The translations under genes and the position numbers were made by a program. Positions 11,782 through 23,362 of a DNA stretch of 64,000 nt are shown here, one piece after another. The first letter of the stretch is position 1; each line of letters opens with the position of its first letter. The DNA comes from Saxidomus purpurata (taxonomy: Eukaryota > Mollusca > Bivalvia > Venerida > Veneridae): the NCBI GenBank assembly GCA_022818135.1, contig JAFMSR010000005.1, forward strand, positions 28,087,865 through 28,151,864, read 5' to 3'. The notes under the pieces were generated by a model, which ran no database searches, was not told where the DNA came from, and saw only the letters and a list, made by a program, of their open reading frames with translations.

Positions 11782-12160
11782 CTAAAAATAGACCAGTAAA
11801 TTTGTTCAGTTCATATCCTCTACCATAGAAAGTAGAATGACATGTTTCAAAAAAAAATACAACAGTAAAAGGTACATACCTGACAAGTATAGTTTCATTT
11901 TATTCAAGCTTTTACTTAAAAATACAATAAAAATATTGGTAGAACTGATTGATGCTCCCCAAAATATGTACATCTAGGGAATTCTGCAGCCTATCTTAGT
12001 ACACGTTTTTGTAGCGCTTGAATTTTAAAATACCCAAATTTTTGCGCTTGAATTTTAGAAGGAGGAATTGGTAGTAAGTATGAGGTTTCAATGAATTAAA
12101 TACAAGCAGGTAGTTCCTGAGAAGTAGCATGGACAAGTACAATGCCATAAGTGCTATATG

Positions 12161-13906
12161 TACAACAAGAGGGCCATGATGGCCCTAAATCACTCACCTG
12201 AACCAAACTGCTTGCTTTGCTTAAAGTTCAAGACAACTAGAAGTTACCTAGAAGTTAACCCTGTTACCCCAAAGTCAATGGGGATAATCTACTTAATAAG
12301 CCCTACAAGTATGTGATGTTTGAATGTCCTATGTCAAGTGGTTCTCAAGCTATTGACCAGAAACTGTGTTACTATATAAGACTATGTAAAAGTAAGGACC
12401 CCTTGAGGCGGGGCCAGGCCTCGAAAAATCCAGTAAGAGTAAAAACCAGACCGGGCGACTAACATTCTCATGATCAAAGCAGAGCAATTTTATAAGCCAA
12501 AACAAATATTGCAACGTAAATTTCAATTTAAAAAACACGGAAGTAAACAGTCTAAACAGAAATATGACCTCATCATAAATATGTATAAATTATTTCCGAA
12601 CCCACTTGGTCAACCGATTTTCCCTCTACTGACTATTTTGTTTTGTAATTCCGTTGTTGATATCACATGCATATTACAGTCATGTCTTGTGAAAATAAAA
12701 CTAAATATGCGAAAAGGCATAAACGGACTATTTAATCGAGGTTATCAGAATGGATGTAACCATTCTCTCACATATCCATAAAATTACCGTCTGTCAGGAA
12801 CAGTAACTCTGCATAGAAAAACATGTGCCGACAACTCGGACTAACTGTAATCCTGATTATTATGTGTTCATAAAAGAAAAATAAATGTTTGAAGATATAT
12901 TATTGGTTACTTTTAAGTGTGATAGTAAATTGAATTGGCCAAAAAATACCTACTATCAGTGTGTAATAATTATTACCCAGTTTTGTCTTTAAAATGCAAG
13001 GCGAGTGAATTTTGTTCAGGGCGAGTAGAGTTTCAGGGTCACTCGCCCTAAACATTTTTTCGAGGCCTAGACGCCAATTATGACCCTGGGACCATAATTT
13101 GCACAGCTCTAGTAGAGGTCCACTAGATGATGCTAATATATCTAATATCTAAGCTTTAGGCCTTACGGTTTCGGAGAAGACGAATTTTAAAGTTTAACTA
13201 AATTATTGAAGGCAATGTAAAAACAAAGACCTCCGGGGCGGGGCATATTCTGACCCTGGGGCCATAAGTTGAACAACTTTTGTAAAGGTCTACTAGATGA
13301 TGCTGTACACCAAATATCTAAGCTCTAGGCCTTAGGGTTTTGGAGAAGAAGAGCTTTACTATGTATTTCTATGTAAAAACAAAGACCCCCGGGGCGGGGC
13401 CAATTTTGACCATAGGGCCATAATTTGAACAACTTTGGTAGAAGTCAACTAGATAATGCTACATACCAAATGCCTTAGCTCTAGGCCTTACGGTTTCGGA
13501 GAAGAAGATTTACTATATAAGACTATGTAAAAATAAAGCACCCCCCAGGGGCAGGGCCAATTTTGACCATGGGTCCATAATTTGAACAACTTTGATAGAC
13601 GTCCACTAGATAATGCTACATACCAAATATCTTAGCTCTAGGCCTTACGGTTTCGGAGAAGACAATTTTTAGAAGTTTTACTATATATTTTCCTTTCGGT
13701 TGCCAAAGCAACCAGAGTTCTGCATGGAAAGGAATTCTTTGAACACCTTTGGTAGAGCTTCACCCAAGGAACATTCTTGTGAAGTTTGGTTGAAATTGGC
13801 CTAGCGGTTTATGACGAGATGTCATTTGAAGAAAAAGCTTACAGACGCCGGACAAATTGTGATCACAATAGCTCACCCTGTCACTTTGTGACAGGTGAGC
13901 TAAAAA
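12161..13906 (+). mobile_element. Core-repeat hairpin element, family 1
   Basis: The left end has AACAAGAGGGCCATGATGG, a near-palindrome, followed by CTCACCTG. Then come about five ~165-bp cores (marker 'aggccttacggtttcgg'). The right end is a long hairpin (gctcaccctgtcac / gtgacaggtgagc) directly followed by CTAAAAA. A separate inverted-repeat element interrupts the first core (12417-13067). It is non-coding. The 3' hairpin followed by CTAA recalls Helitron/Helentron ends. Confidence 0.75.
12417..13067. mobile_element. Inverted-repeat element nested in a family 1 core
   Basis: The ends GGCCTCGAAAAA and TTTTTTCGAGGCC are inverted copies. On each side the core sequence is interrupted ('cggggcca' before, 'ccaattatgaccctggg' after). 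A 103-codon plus-strand frame inside (12470-12781) has no recognisable domain. Confidence 0.6.
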
Positions 13907-14266
13907 GGCCATGAATCTTTCAAACATAACGAACTGGAACATGCTGATAATATGCGCATCTCCTCATAGTAATGAAACTTGAATTTCTAGCAAGAAGTTT
14001 CTCCAAAATAGCACTGACAAGAATGGCAACATAATATGTACTATATATACACTTAAAGCTACTGCACTCCAGATGGACAACTGACGGTAAAAAAAGAAAA
14101 TTTTCAATTTCAAGAAAATAATTGTCATTACTGTATCAGGGGCATTGAGATATGATCACAGGTCTACAAGTTTTCTAACAAAAGAAACAGTGAAAATCTT
14201 TTGTTTTGCTAATTTTTACTGTAGAAAATGTTAACCTGTGACTAACGCTATGAGGTCATTGGTATA

Positions 14267-15127
14267 CAGTCGACTCTCGTTATCTCGATTTTTTTGGGAC
14301 CGAAGAAAATAAGTCGAGATAACGAAAAATCGAGATAACCAAAGTTGGATAAAATATGCTCGATAGGGGATAGGAGGGGGATAAGGAAGAATATTGTTGA
14401 TAGAAAGACGTTTGCTTCTTTCTACCATCTTATGATCTGTGTAATACACAGGTTGTGAAACGAAACTAGCTCGTAGGTTTAAATCAACTAAATGTTCAAT
14501 TCATCTGATTCATGTTGCCTTGCAACCCGGTGCCTAAAGATTGGATTCCCCCCGGTCCTTCTCCAAAACTCTCAGCGTTTGCCGATCCAGATATCCTCCC
14601 GGGTTGGTTACCGGGCCCTCTAGATTGTTCGACTGGCGCTCGGAGAAGTTCATGACTTCCGCCCTCCGACATTACTCTTCCGGTTTTTCAATATAGAGAT
14701 GTTATCTGTCTAATTTTTCTCAGTTTTGACACAATTCAATACAAATTACCCATTCCGCATATTACACAGCTTACGTCGCAAACAAACAATTAATTAATTT
14801 TGGGTCGTTAACCGAATTACTGAGTGAATAGCCGCGCGTGGTGTTTTTCGCACCTCTTACAGCAGACGACAGTTGAGCGTGCAGCTTTTCGCACCTTGTT
14901 TGGCAGGTGATAAATGTCAAATCGAGATATCGGATGTCAAAATAGAGGAAATTTCATAGTTGGGGATCAAATATTTAGTCGAGATAACGAAAAAATCGAG
15001 ATAAACAAATCGAGATATCCGTAGTTGATTTATATAGAACAAGAAGGGAAAAAATCGGGACCGAGAAAATCCAGTCGAGATATCGAAAAATCGAGATAAC
15101 CGTAGTCGAGATAACGAGAGTTGACTG
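14267..15127. mobile_element. pogo/Tigger-like non-autonomous element
   Basis: An 861-bp element flanked by TA (14265-14266, 15128-15129). The 22-bp terminal inverted repeats begin CAGTCGACTCTCGTTATC, with one mismatch. The same GAGATAACGA motif recurs several times near both ends. Its ends are related in style to the 221-bp element at 10771. No transposase remains. Confidence 0.8.
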
Positions 15128-15147
15128 TATATAAAACTTGCAGCAAA

Positions 15148-15228
15148 TCAGTTGGCTCTGTAGAGCAGTCTGTTAGCTGCTGGCAAAATTTTTGCAAGTG
15201 CAAAAATCCTCGTTCGAATCCTGGCTCG
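15148..15228 (+). mobile_element. tRNA-like SINE head
   Basis: An A-box-like TGGCTCTGTAGAGCAG and a B-box-like CGTTCGAATCC lie about 45 bases apart. The acceptor stem does not pair and the anticodon arm is not clear, so this is a tRNA-derived repeat or relic, not a tRNA gene. Confidence 0.5.
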
Positions 15229-15398
15229 GGTAAATAATTTTTCTCTAGTTTCCTTTATTTTTAGCTCCTACACAAAGAAAATAAACTTAATACTAACAAA
15301 TTGAATATACATTGATTTTACCAAAAGTTAAAATTTAGTAGGAAAGTCACTAGCTTATAACACAAAGATACCAACCTAAACTTGTATGTTTTGTGTTG

Positions 15399-15814
15399 TT
15401 AATCAAAGTCAATTCCATTTTCAACACAAAATATTGTAACATTTAAAGCTTCATACAAATGTGTGGTTTCAATTACAGAACTGCACTTTGAGTCATCAAT
15501 AACAACTGTATCTAGTTTACACCTGAAACCATTTTTTAAAATAAAAGCTAATATCATCGTCAAACTGGTTGAAGAATGCACTGTAAGCTGGTACATATTT
15601 GCATTGAGGTATTTAAGAATTTAAGTAAAACCAATGCTGGGAAATTCTTATCAACCGTATCACTAAAAGCAACATCACGAATAATGTAATGAGGCACAGA
15701 ACCAAAGTAACTAAAACAGCCACCAGAACTCCTAAAATTATTTCCTCCATTACACATCCAAGTGCCAGTTAAAAAATCCAAAATGGCTTCCACTTCCTGT
15801 GACCTAATGTACAT
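15399..15814 (-). pseudogene. Frameshifted unknown coding remnant
   Basis: Two overlapping minus-strand frames read as one protein-like stretch split by a frameshift near 15580-15600. The upstream frame contains EVEAILDFLTGTWMCNGG, GGCFSYFGSVPHYIIRDVAF and FPALVLLKFLN. The downstream frame continues with MYQLTVHSSTSLTMILAF, KNGFRCKLDTVVIDDS and HLYEALNVTIFCVENGIDFD. The composition looks like a folded protein, but I recognise no family. It could be a decayed gene, a retrocopy or a transposon ORF remnant. Confidence 0.4.
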
Positions 15815-15833
15815 GCAGTACTATGTCCCAATA

Positions 15834-16460
15834 TACATGTGTCCCCACTACAACCATGCTAGCTCTCAAACAAATGTCCCCACAAAAATTTTCTTGATCA
15901 TGCATCCCCACTACAACCATGCTAGCTCTCAAAAGAATGTCCCCACAAGAATTTTCTTTATCATGTGTCCCCACTACAACCATGCTAGCTCTCAAAAGAA
16001 TGTCCCCACAAGAATTTTCTTTATCATGTGTCCCCACTACAACCATGCTAGCTCTCAAACGAATGTCCCCACAAGAATTTTCTTTATCATGCATCCCCAC
16101 TACAACCATGCTAGCTCTCAAAAGATTGTCCCCACAAGAATTTTCTTTATCATGTGTCCCCACTACAACCATCGCTAGCTCTCAAAAGAATGTCCCCACA
16201 AGAATTTTCTTTATCATGCGTCCCCACTACAACCAGGCTAGCTCTCAAAAGAATGTCCCCACAAGAATTTTCTTTATCATGCATCCCCACTACAACCATA
16301 CTAGCTTTCAAAAGAATGTCCCCACAAGAATGTTCTTAACAATCTTGCGTCCCCACTACAACCAGGTTATTTCTCAGAAGAATGTCCCCACAAGAATTTT
16401 CATAACAATCTCGCGTCCCCACTACAACTAGGCTATTTCTCAGAAGAATGTCCCCACAGA
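15834..16460. repeat. 63-bp minisatellite (GTCCCCACTACAACCATGC)
   Basis: About ten tandem copies of a 63-bp unit containing GTCCCCACTACAACCATGC, AGCTCTCAAAAGAATG and a second GTCCCCACAAGAATTTTC. Because 63 is a multiple of three and the unit has few stops, open frames of 122-170 codons appear on both strands. They are translations of the repeat, not genes. The last copies are more diverged. Confidence 0.9.
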
Positions 16461-16741
16461 TGGAGTTTTATTCAGTAAACTCATGTTAGCTAAAACTTCC
16501 ATCATGGAACAAATACCAGTCACTCTGAGTCTCATCATAAGTCATTGTTGTTAAATGAACTGACGGGCGTGAATCAAAAAGAATCAAAACATACATAGCA
16601 TGAACAGGTCCAGTTAGTCCGTTAAGGTCAAAGCTATTGCAACAACAGCCTCGGATTGGCTGAAAAAAGGGTAGGGAAACGGTAAGATTCAATGAGACAT
16701 TTGCTGATTGGCTGAAAATATATTGTTAATTACATTTATAA

Positions 16742-18046
16742 AACAAGACGGCCAAGATGGCCCTATATCGCTCACCTTGGTACAAGTCCACTTGCCTGGT
16801 GGAAGATCACTAGATAATGTTATATACCAAATAAGTTTTCCTATATACGCCTTTGTAAAACAAATGATCCCCCCGGGCAAGGTCAGTTTTGACCCCAGGG
16901 GCATAATTTGAACAAACTTTGAAGAGGTCTACTAGGCAATGCTACATGCCAAATATCTAAGCTCTAGGCCTTGTGGTTTCAGAGAAAAAGATTTTTAAAG
17001 TTTTCCCTATATAAGCCTATGTAAAACTAAGTGACCACCGGTGCGGTGTCAATTTTGACCCGGGGGTCATAATTTGAACAATCTTGGTAGAGGTCCACTA
17101 GCCAATGCTACATGCCAAATATCTAAGCTCTAGGCCTTGTGGTTTCAAAGAAGAAGATTTTTGAAGTTTTTACTATATAAGCCTATGTAAAACTAAGTGA
17201 CCCCCGGTGCGGGGTCAATTTTGACCCAGGGGTCATAATTTGAACAATATTGGTAGAGGTCCACTAGCCAATGCTACATGTCAAATATCTAAGCTCTAGG
17301 CCTTGTGGTTTCAAAGAAGAAGATTTTTGAAGTTTTTACTATATAAGCGTATGTAAAACTAAGTGACCCCCGGTGCGGGGTCAATTTTGACCCGGGGGTC
17401 ATAATTTGAACAATATTGGTAGAGGTCCACTAGCCAATGCTACATGCCAAATATCTAAGCTCTAGGCCTTGTGGTTTCAGAGAAGAAGATTTTTAAAGTT
17501 TTTCCTATATATTCCTATGCAAAACTAAGTGACCCCCGGTGCGGGGTCAATTTTGACCCGGGGGTCATAATTTGAACAATCTTGGTAGAGGTCCACTAGA
17601 CAATGCTACATGCCAAATATCTAAGCTCTAGGCCTTGTGGTTTCAGAGAAGAAGATTTTAAAAGTTTTCCCTATATATTCCTATGCAAAAACTAAGTGCC
17701 CACCCGCGGGGTCAATTTTGACCCGGGGGTCATAATTTGAACAATCTTGGTAGAGGTCCACTAGACAATGCTACATGCCAAATATCTAAGCTCTAGGCCT
17801 TGTGGTTTCAGAGAAGAAGATTTTTAAAGTTTTTCCTATTTGTTGCCATAGCAACAAGAGTTCTGCATGGAATGGAATTCTTTGAACAATTTTGGTAGAG
17901 CTTCATGCAAGGAACATTCCTGCATAGTTTTATCAACATTGGCCTAGTGGTTTCAGAGGAGATGTCATTTGAATCAAAATGTTGACGGACGACGGACAAT
18001 CATCGATCAGAAAAGCTCACCCTGGCATAGCCAGGTGAGCTAAAAA
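16742..18046 (+). mobile_element. Core-repeat hairpin element, family 1
   Basis: The left end is AACAAGACGGCCAAGATGGCC followed by CGCTCACCTTGG. Six cores of about 168 bp follow (marker 'aggccttgtggtttca', about 16970 to 17806). Then comes a terminal block with 'gttgccatagcaac' and the right hairpin gctcaccctggc / gccaggtgagc, then CTAAAAA. The cores are more alike here than in the copy at 12161. Confidence 0.75.
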
Positions 18047-18429
18047 GGGCTTTTTGTTATATACCACGGCTGCCCTTCGCGCACAACCCACTTATAATTC
18101 AAAACAATGCGGAATGTTTTCTTTCTATGTGTAATATGCCGGCTATCAGAATCTCTTTGCAAACTTTGACGGCTGCGAAGCGCTTATTGAATTTCAATTG
18201 AAAAGCAAGCATTTTCACGGTTTTAGGTTACCGACCACCAATTTTTGTGCCAATTCGTTCATTCGCCGGAAACAAGAAATATGCGTACCTACACGGACAT
18301 TGAAAAATTTGCATACACATTGTGTTTTCTGCCTGAAAAACGCATGATTCTGCTTGACTGGGCATGCCCACTGGATTTTTAAAAAGTGGGTCCCCATTCC
18401 CACTAGTATTGTAAAAAGTAGGTACTGCC

Positions 18430-18670
18430 ATCATGCAAGAGAATGCTCTCAGAGGAATGTCCCCACAATAATTTTCTCAACATGTCCCCACTGCTATCAT
18501 GCAAGAGAGCTCTTAGACGAATGTCCCCACAAGAGTTTTCTCAACATGTTCCCTGACTACACCTTTCAAGAGAGAGAGCTCTAAGAAAAAATGTCCCCAC
18601 AACAATTTTCTCAACATGTCCCCATTATCATCATTCAACAGCAAAAGCTCTTAGAAGCATGTCCCCTTCC
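18430..18670. repeat. Diverged minisatellite related to the 63-bp repeat
   Basis: Four loose copies containing 'atgtccccacaa.aattttctcaacatg' variants separated by 'atcatgcaagagagctctta'. A further scrap lies at 19507-19555. They are clearly related to the 15.8-16.5 kb array but older or from another subfamily. Confidence 0.65.
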
Positions 18671-19084
18671 CGGGGGTGGGGGGAGGGGCACCTTGTCAAA
18701 AAGTTGACAGGCGGGTTCTTCCAGCACGTTTGAACCCCAACCCCTTTCCAGACAAAATTTGACCATTACAGAAATATGAGTCTAAAATGATACCCCTTCT
18801 CTACATGTGAAGATTAAAAAGCATAACCCTTAATTAAAGTACATGTGAACGTTAAAGGTGCGGTAAGGGATTTTAACAAAAAGTTTAAATTGTAATATTT
18901 CATTCCCATCTTCGGGTGTTCCAAAAATAACACTGTTCCACATTAACCCTTTAAAAAAAATATGTGCATCTTATACTTTTCTCCTATATATATATGAATT
19001 ATTCCTGTATCTATTTTTTTGGTTGTACGCGGTGTTCGCAATTGCATGGCAAAGAAAGCGCAGCCGCTTAAATGTTTAATGTGC

Positions 19085-19267
19085 CAAAAACCACATTGTT
19101 AGATAAACTGGTTGGTCGTGTACCGAAGAGGCAACTGGACCAGGTTGCTGACCGTGCCTCACTTCATGTCAATGCAATAAACCAATTAAATGGGCCCTAG
19201 TTGGGCTCGAACCAACGACCTCGGGATTGAGTGGCCAACACCTTAACCACTAGACCACCGCTCCCCT
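19085..19267 (-). mobile_element. tRNA-derived SINE
   Basis: On the minus strand the head starts AAGGGGAGCGGTGGTC, with an A box (TAGTGGTTAAGG, plus 19241-19252) and a B box (GGTTCGAGCCC, plus 19203-19213). A body of unclear length runs left to about 19085. The head is nearly the same as that of the SINE at 25040. Confidence 0.7.
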
Positions 19268-20778
19268 TATGGGCAATTATGTTGTTAACAAGTAATTATC
19301 TAAGTCAATCCTGCTGCAGTTGTTTCCTTCAAATTATTACCACGTTCCAGCTGTTCTTTACATATAACCCCATTCCAGATAGTCAGTTATTACCTCTTTG
19401 TAGAAAAGAGAAAAAAAGTATACCCCTTTACAGATGTTTTGCGAAAAAACCCTACCCCTTTTGTCAGAACCTACCTAGCACCTCATAATATAGTAAGTGC
19501 CCCCCGGGGTCCCCACAAGAATTTTCTTAACACATCCCCACTTCCACCCAGTGCTTTGGAAGGCTACGCACGATGCGCAAATTGGCGCAAATTGCGCATT
19601 AAGACCAAAACAAAATTATTATGTGGTTCTGATAACATGCTAAAAAAAGTAGGATAGGTAGATCTAGGTAAGTAGGAAAAATAGAATGCGCAGTAGCAGG
19701 GGTGTAAAATTTCGCTCGCATTGGCTAGTTAAAGTCAGGATAGGACGAGTGGACCTTGCTTAACACTCGACCGATTGGGCGAGTGCTTTTCAAATCGTAA
19801 GTTTTAATAAATTCCAACAAAAATATGTTTTAATCATCTCGAGAAAAACAAAAATAACTTTTGAGTCGGATGACACCTGAAATCCGATAGCTATAATACA
19901 ACAATGATAAACAGGTGCACATGTTTTAGACTGTGATCATTTTTAATTCATTCTTTTCATAATAATTAATACATTCAAATATAGCCAGTCACCGTAAGCA
20001 CATTTTATCCGAGTTAATGGCCCAGTTGTTCAATACATTTGATAAATATTTAACAATGATACAGGTAACTGCTCATTAATTATTTTGTTAAATTTTTCTG
20101 TTAATCAGATCAGTTGTTAAATTTTTTTAACTTACAAAGCTACATTATTTTTTGTTAACTTTTTTCCTTCTGAAAAACTGACCTCTACAAAGTCTGAACA
20201 ATAACAACAAATTTGAGGTTGCTTACAACATAAAAAAAATATGACTAAGGAAATTTGATTGGCAAATACACATCATCCAGCAATCAAGATACAATTTTAT
20301 TTACAAAAGTCTTCATAAAGTTTAAGTGCACACTTTCCTTTATTTGCTGAAATATACCGTTAGATTCTATATGATATTATCGTTTTTGCTGCTTACAACA
20401 TATATCATACGATACAATAGAATCAATCCAGCACCTAAAATGGTTTTTTTCCTGTCAAGTGTGCATTACTGTATGTTTAACATTTATTTATTTGTATAAA
20501 TTGTAAATACTAATGAAAACATAGTTTATCAATAAGCATGAAACATGCTTGATAGATACAGATGTGCTGTATCTATAAAGGGAGGTAATAAATATTCTGA
20601 CTAATTGCAGTGAAATGCCAACATTCAAAAGTATTAAAAATTCTATAGTGCCAATAAGCTTTGTATAATAAATACATTTTGTAGTTTTACTATTCACCAA
20701 TCATTTTCATTTAAATGTAGCTTTGAAACTCTGTGAAATGCCAAACTTGGGAGTCCTATTTGATTGTACATCTTACAA
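19268..20778. other. No gene recognised
   Basis: AT-rich spacer or intron sequence. Two short overlapping plus-strand frames (19231-19657) read through SINE and minisatellite scraps and are not credible genes. Confidence 0.5.
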
Positions 20779-20826
20779 TTATATCCCTTGACGGGTCGTA
20801 CCGATGATAGCCTCTTTAGAGGATGG
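20779..20826 (-). CDS. Possible C-terminal end of the upstream gene copy, cut by gap
   Basis: At the left edge of the N gap a minus-strand frame reads PSSKEAIIGTTRQGI and ends in TAA. It lies directly downstream of the zinc-finger exon and is open up to the gap, so it may be the last coding segment of that gene. Sixteen codons are too few to be sure. Confidence 0.25.
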   Translation of the reverse strand, partial: PSSKEAIIGTTRQGI

Positions 20827-21326
20827 NNNNNNNNNNNNNNNNNNNNNNNNNNNNNNNNNNNNNNNNNNNNNNNNNNNNNNNNNNNNNNNNNNNNNNNNNN
20901 NNNNNNNNNNNNNNNNNNNNNNNNNNNNNNNNNNNNNNNNNNNNNNNNNNNNNNNNNNNNNNNNNNNNNNNNNNNNNNNNNNNNNNNNNNNNNNNNNNNN
21001 NNNNNNNNNNNNNNNNNNNNNNNNNNNNNNNNNNNNNNNNNNNNNNNNNNNNNNNNNNNNNNNNNNNNNNNNNNNNNNNNNNNNNNNNNNNNNNNNNNNN
21101 NNNNNNNNNNNNNNNNNNNNNNNNNNNNNNNNNNNNNNNNNNNNNNNNNNNNNNNNNNNNNNNNNNNNNNNNNNNNNNNNNNNNNNNNNNNNNNNNNNNN
21201 NNNNNNNNNNNNNNNNNNNNNNNNNNNNNNNNNNNNNNNNNNNNNNNNNNNNNNNNNNNNNNNNNNNNNNNNNNNNNNNNNNNNNNNNNNNNNNNNNNNN
21301 NNNNNNNNNNNNNNNNNNNNNNNNNN
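20827..21326. other. Assembly gap (500 N)
   Basis: Exactly 500 N, a placeholder of unknown true size. It follows the zinc-finger exon of the minus-strand gene. Confidence 0.99.
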
Positions 21327-21812
21327 TTAGCATTCTTCTTTACCTGTTCAGGACTTTCTGGACTGAGCCTTTCTTCTTTGAAAGGGCAATTTTTCACATG
21401 CCTCCAAAGTTCACCTTTGATGAAGAATGTGAGGCAATACATACATGGTAAATAATCACTCACTTTATACTCCTTTGTATTTGCAGAAGGCCGTCTTCCA
21501 ACATAAAAAGTTCCGGTCTTAACAGTATGGCAACATTGTGATTAAAGTCTCCCAAGTTTCGATATTTGCTAAACACCTTGTTTCTTGTTGCTTTAATATT
21601 TGCTGAATCTTTTCCAGGCTTATATTTTGGAAGCATGGCAATCTCTTTAATATTGGTATGTTTTCCCTCCAGATGCCTTGCCATTTTACTGACATCTTTT
21701 TCACAAAAAAAGCAACAATGCTTTTTACTGTAATCTCTTTTTTTATGTCTTGGACTTTTACTGTGATCTTTTTTTTCAGACCATGTATCTGTGACGACTT
21801 GTATCACTATCC
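21327..21812 (-). CDS. Zinc-finger exon of the upstream gene copy (partial, frameshifted)
   Basis: The acceptor is ttattcag (right border 21813). The frame entered from the previous exon reads IVIQVVTDTWSEKK, then finger 1 (C-x2-C, CFFC...HLEGKH), then NKVFSKYRNLGDFNHNVAIL and LLQIQRSIK. Finger 2 (CMYC...HVKNC, a C2HC type) follows as VSDYLPCMYCLTFFIKGELW in the next frame. One A appears to be missing from the short A run at about 21457-21460, which separates the two frames. It may be a true mutation or a homopolymer error. A possible donor, gtaaag, lies at 21338-21343; otherwise coding continues into the gap. Similar paired-finger segments occur in multicopy bivalve and fish genes (recollection, not searched). 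A role in nucleic-acid binding is inferred. Confidence 0.75.
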
Positions 21813-22383
21813 CTGAATAAAATAAATTATGATTAACTAATGTTGTCTTAAAGGTTGATAATCAGATTTTGATCAAGTAACAGATTTGTTTGAAACTTTA
21901 ATATCTGATCAGTTACAGTTATTCATGTTCACTTAGTGCTTAATACAAGTTGGATTTACACTGGAGGTATTCTTTAAATTTGATTTTCCTATCCTGGTTG
22001 CCCAATCAAGATTGTGATATCTAAAAAGTAACTGTTGACTGTAGGATGGTGAAAACATATCCAAATTTAGTCAAACATAATTTTCTGGCTATTTTAATAT
22101 TCCAGACATCTGCAAATTTTGCTTTTACAATGTGAAAATCAACTATGTTAGATAGACATTATATGAAACCTTGAATGACCTCCAAAACCCTATTTAAGTT
22201 GAAACTGATCTAGGTTAAACTTTTAGACAACCTGAGCTTAAAGAAAGCTATCAGAAATTTATGATAATTCTTTCTGAAACTTAACCACCTTAACAGATAC
22301 TAGTACTAAGGATTTAAACTGAAGTATTAAAATTGGTTTCATTTAAACTACATGTTCTCTCGAAGTGGAAATGTTTGGTTTAC
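21813..22383. other. Intron of the upstream gene copy
   Basis: AT-rich, with no recognisable repeat or coding signal. Confidence 0.6.
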
Positions 22384-22480
22384 CTGCTGATGCATTACTC
22401 GAAACAGACTCTTCAGTACCATTTGTAACAGTTGTTGAATCAGCACTGCACTTAAGAACACCTTGTAATGGTATGGGATT
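22384..22480 (-). CDS. Linker exon of the upstream gene copy
   Basis: A 97-bp exon with a strong acceptor (polypyrimidine run plus cag, right border 22481) and donor gtaaac (22378-22383). It enters in phase 0 and leaves one base. It reads NPIPLQGVLKCSADSTTVTN and then a Ser/Glu-rich stretch ending NASA. It has no domain; a disordered linker between the acidic repeats and the fingers is likely. Confidence 0.7.
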
Positions 22481-22806
22481 CTGAAAAAAAATGGAACAAA
22501 GGAGTACATACAAATTTGCCAACTATTCTGAATGCATGGCTCGTTGGTCTTTAGTGATCATGAAATAGATTATATATACATTACAGTGTTGTTTTTTCTA
22601 ACATATACATTAGTGTCGAAACAGAACAATAGCCAACATGTTTTGATACCTGTTTCTATATACATTAAAATTTTCTACCATCCATGAATTTTACCAATAC
22701 TCAGTTCGTCAAACTAAAATTGCTGTCAAGTGGGGAGGGGGGCGGGGGAGGGTAAAACAGTGTGTTTGTTTTTACACTGGAACGAAGTCCTTGATGCACT
22801 AGACTT

Positions 22807-23037
<231 letters not shown>

Positions 23038-23054
23038 TTAACAAGTAAACTTAC

Positions 23055-23167
23055 ATTTGTCTGCTCTTTGATCACTGTTGAACAATCTGAATCTGACACA
23101 TATTCCTCAAGCTGGAGACCACGTTCAGTTGAACTAACAATCAAGTGCACTGCCATAGTATCACCTT
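23055..23167 (-). CDS. Linker exon of the upstream gene copy (GDTMAVHLIVSS)
   Basis: A 113-bp exon with acceptor tatttcag (right border 23168) and donor gtaagt (23049-23054). It enters needing one upstream base and ends in phase 0. It reads GDTMAVHLIVSSTERGLQLE and then EYVSDSDCSTVIKEQTN. Its entry phase is met by the 13-bp candidate exon at 25285 but not by the last array exon directly, which supports that microexon. No known domain. Confidence 0.7.
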
Positions 23168-23362
23168 CTGAAATAAAGAGAAGATAGCTCTATTGCTACC
23201 CAGAAAGCTTGCTCGCTTTTAACACTATTATTGCATCACACTGATCTAGTTAAACAGCTGATCATCACTTCCTAAAACAAACTGACAATCACACATGATG
23301 TCTATGGGCAATCTTACTGCTTTTTAATAAAATTATGCATTGCAGATGCCAAAGTATGTATC

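Noticed and set aside
20764..21463. Open frames of about 200 codons spanning the N gap at 20827-21326 (and 34173-34949 around the second gap)
   Set aside because: Mostly undefined residues. Only the real edges (finger exon, exon B6, short C-terminal piece) were kept.
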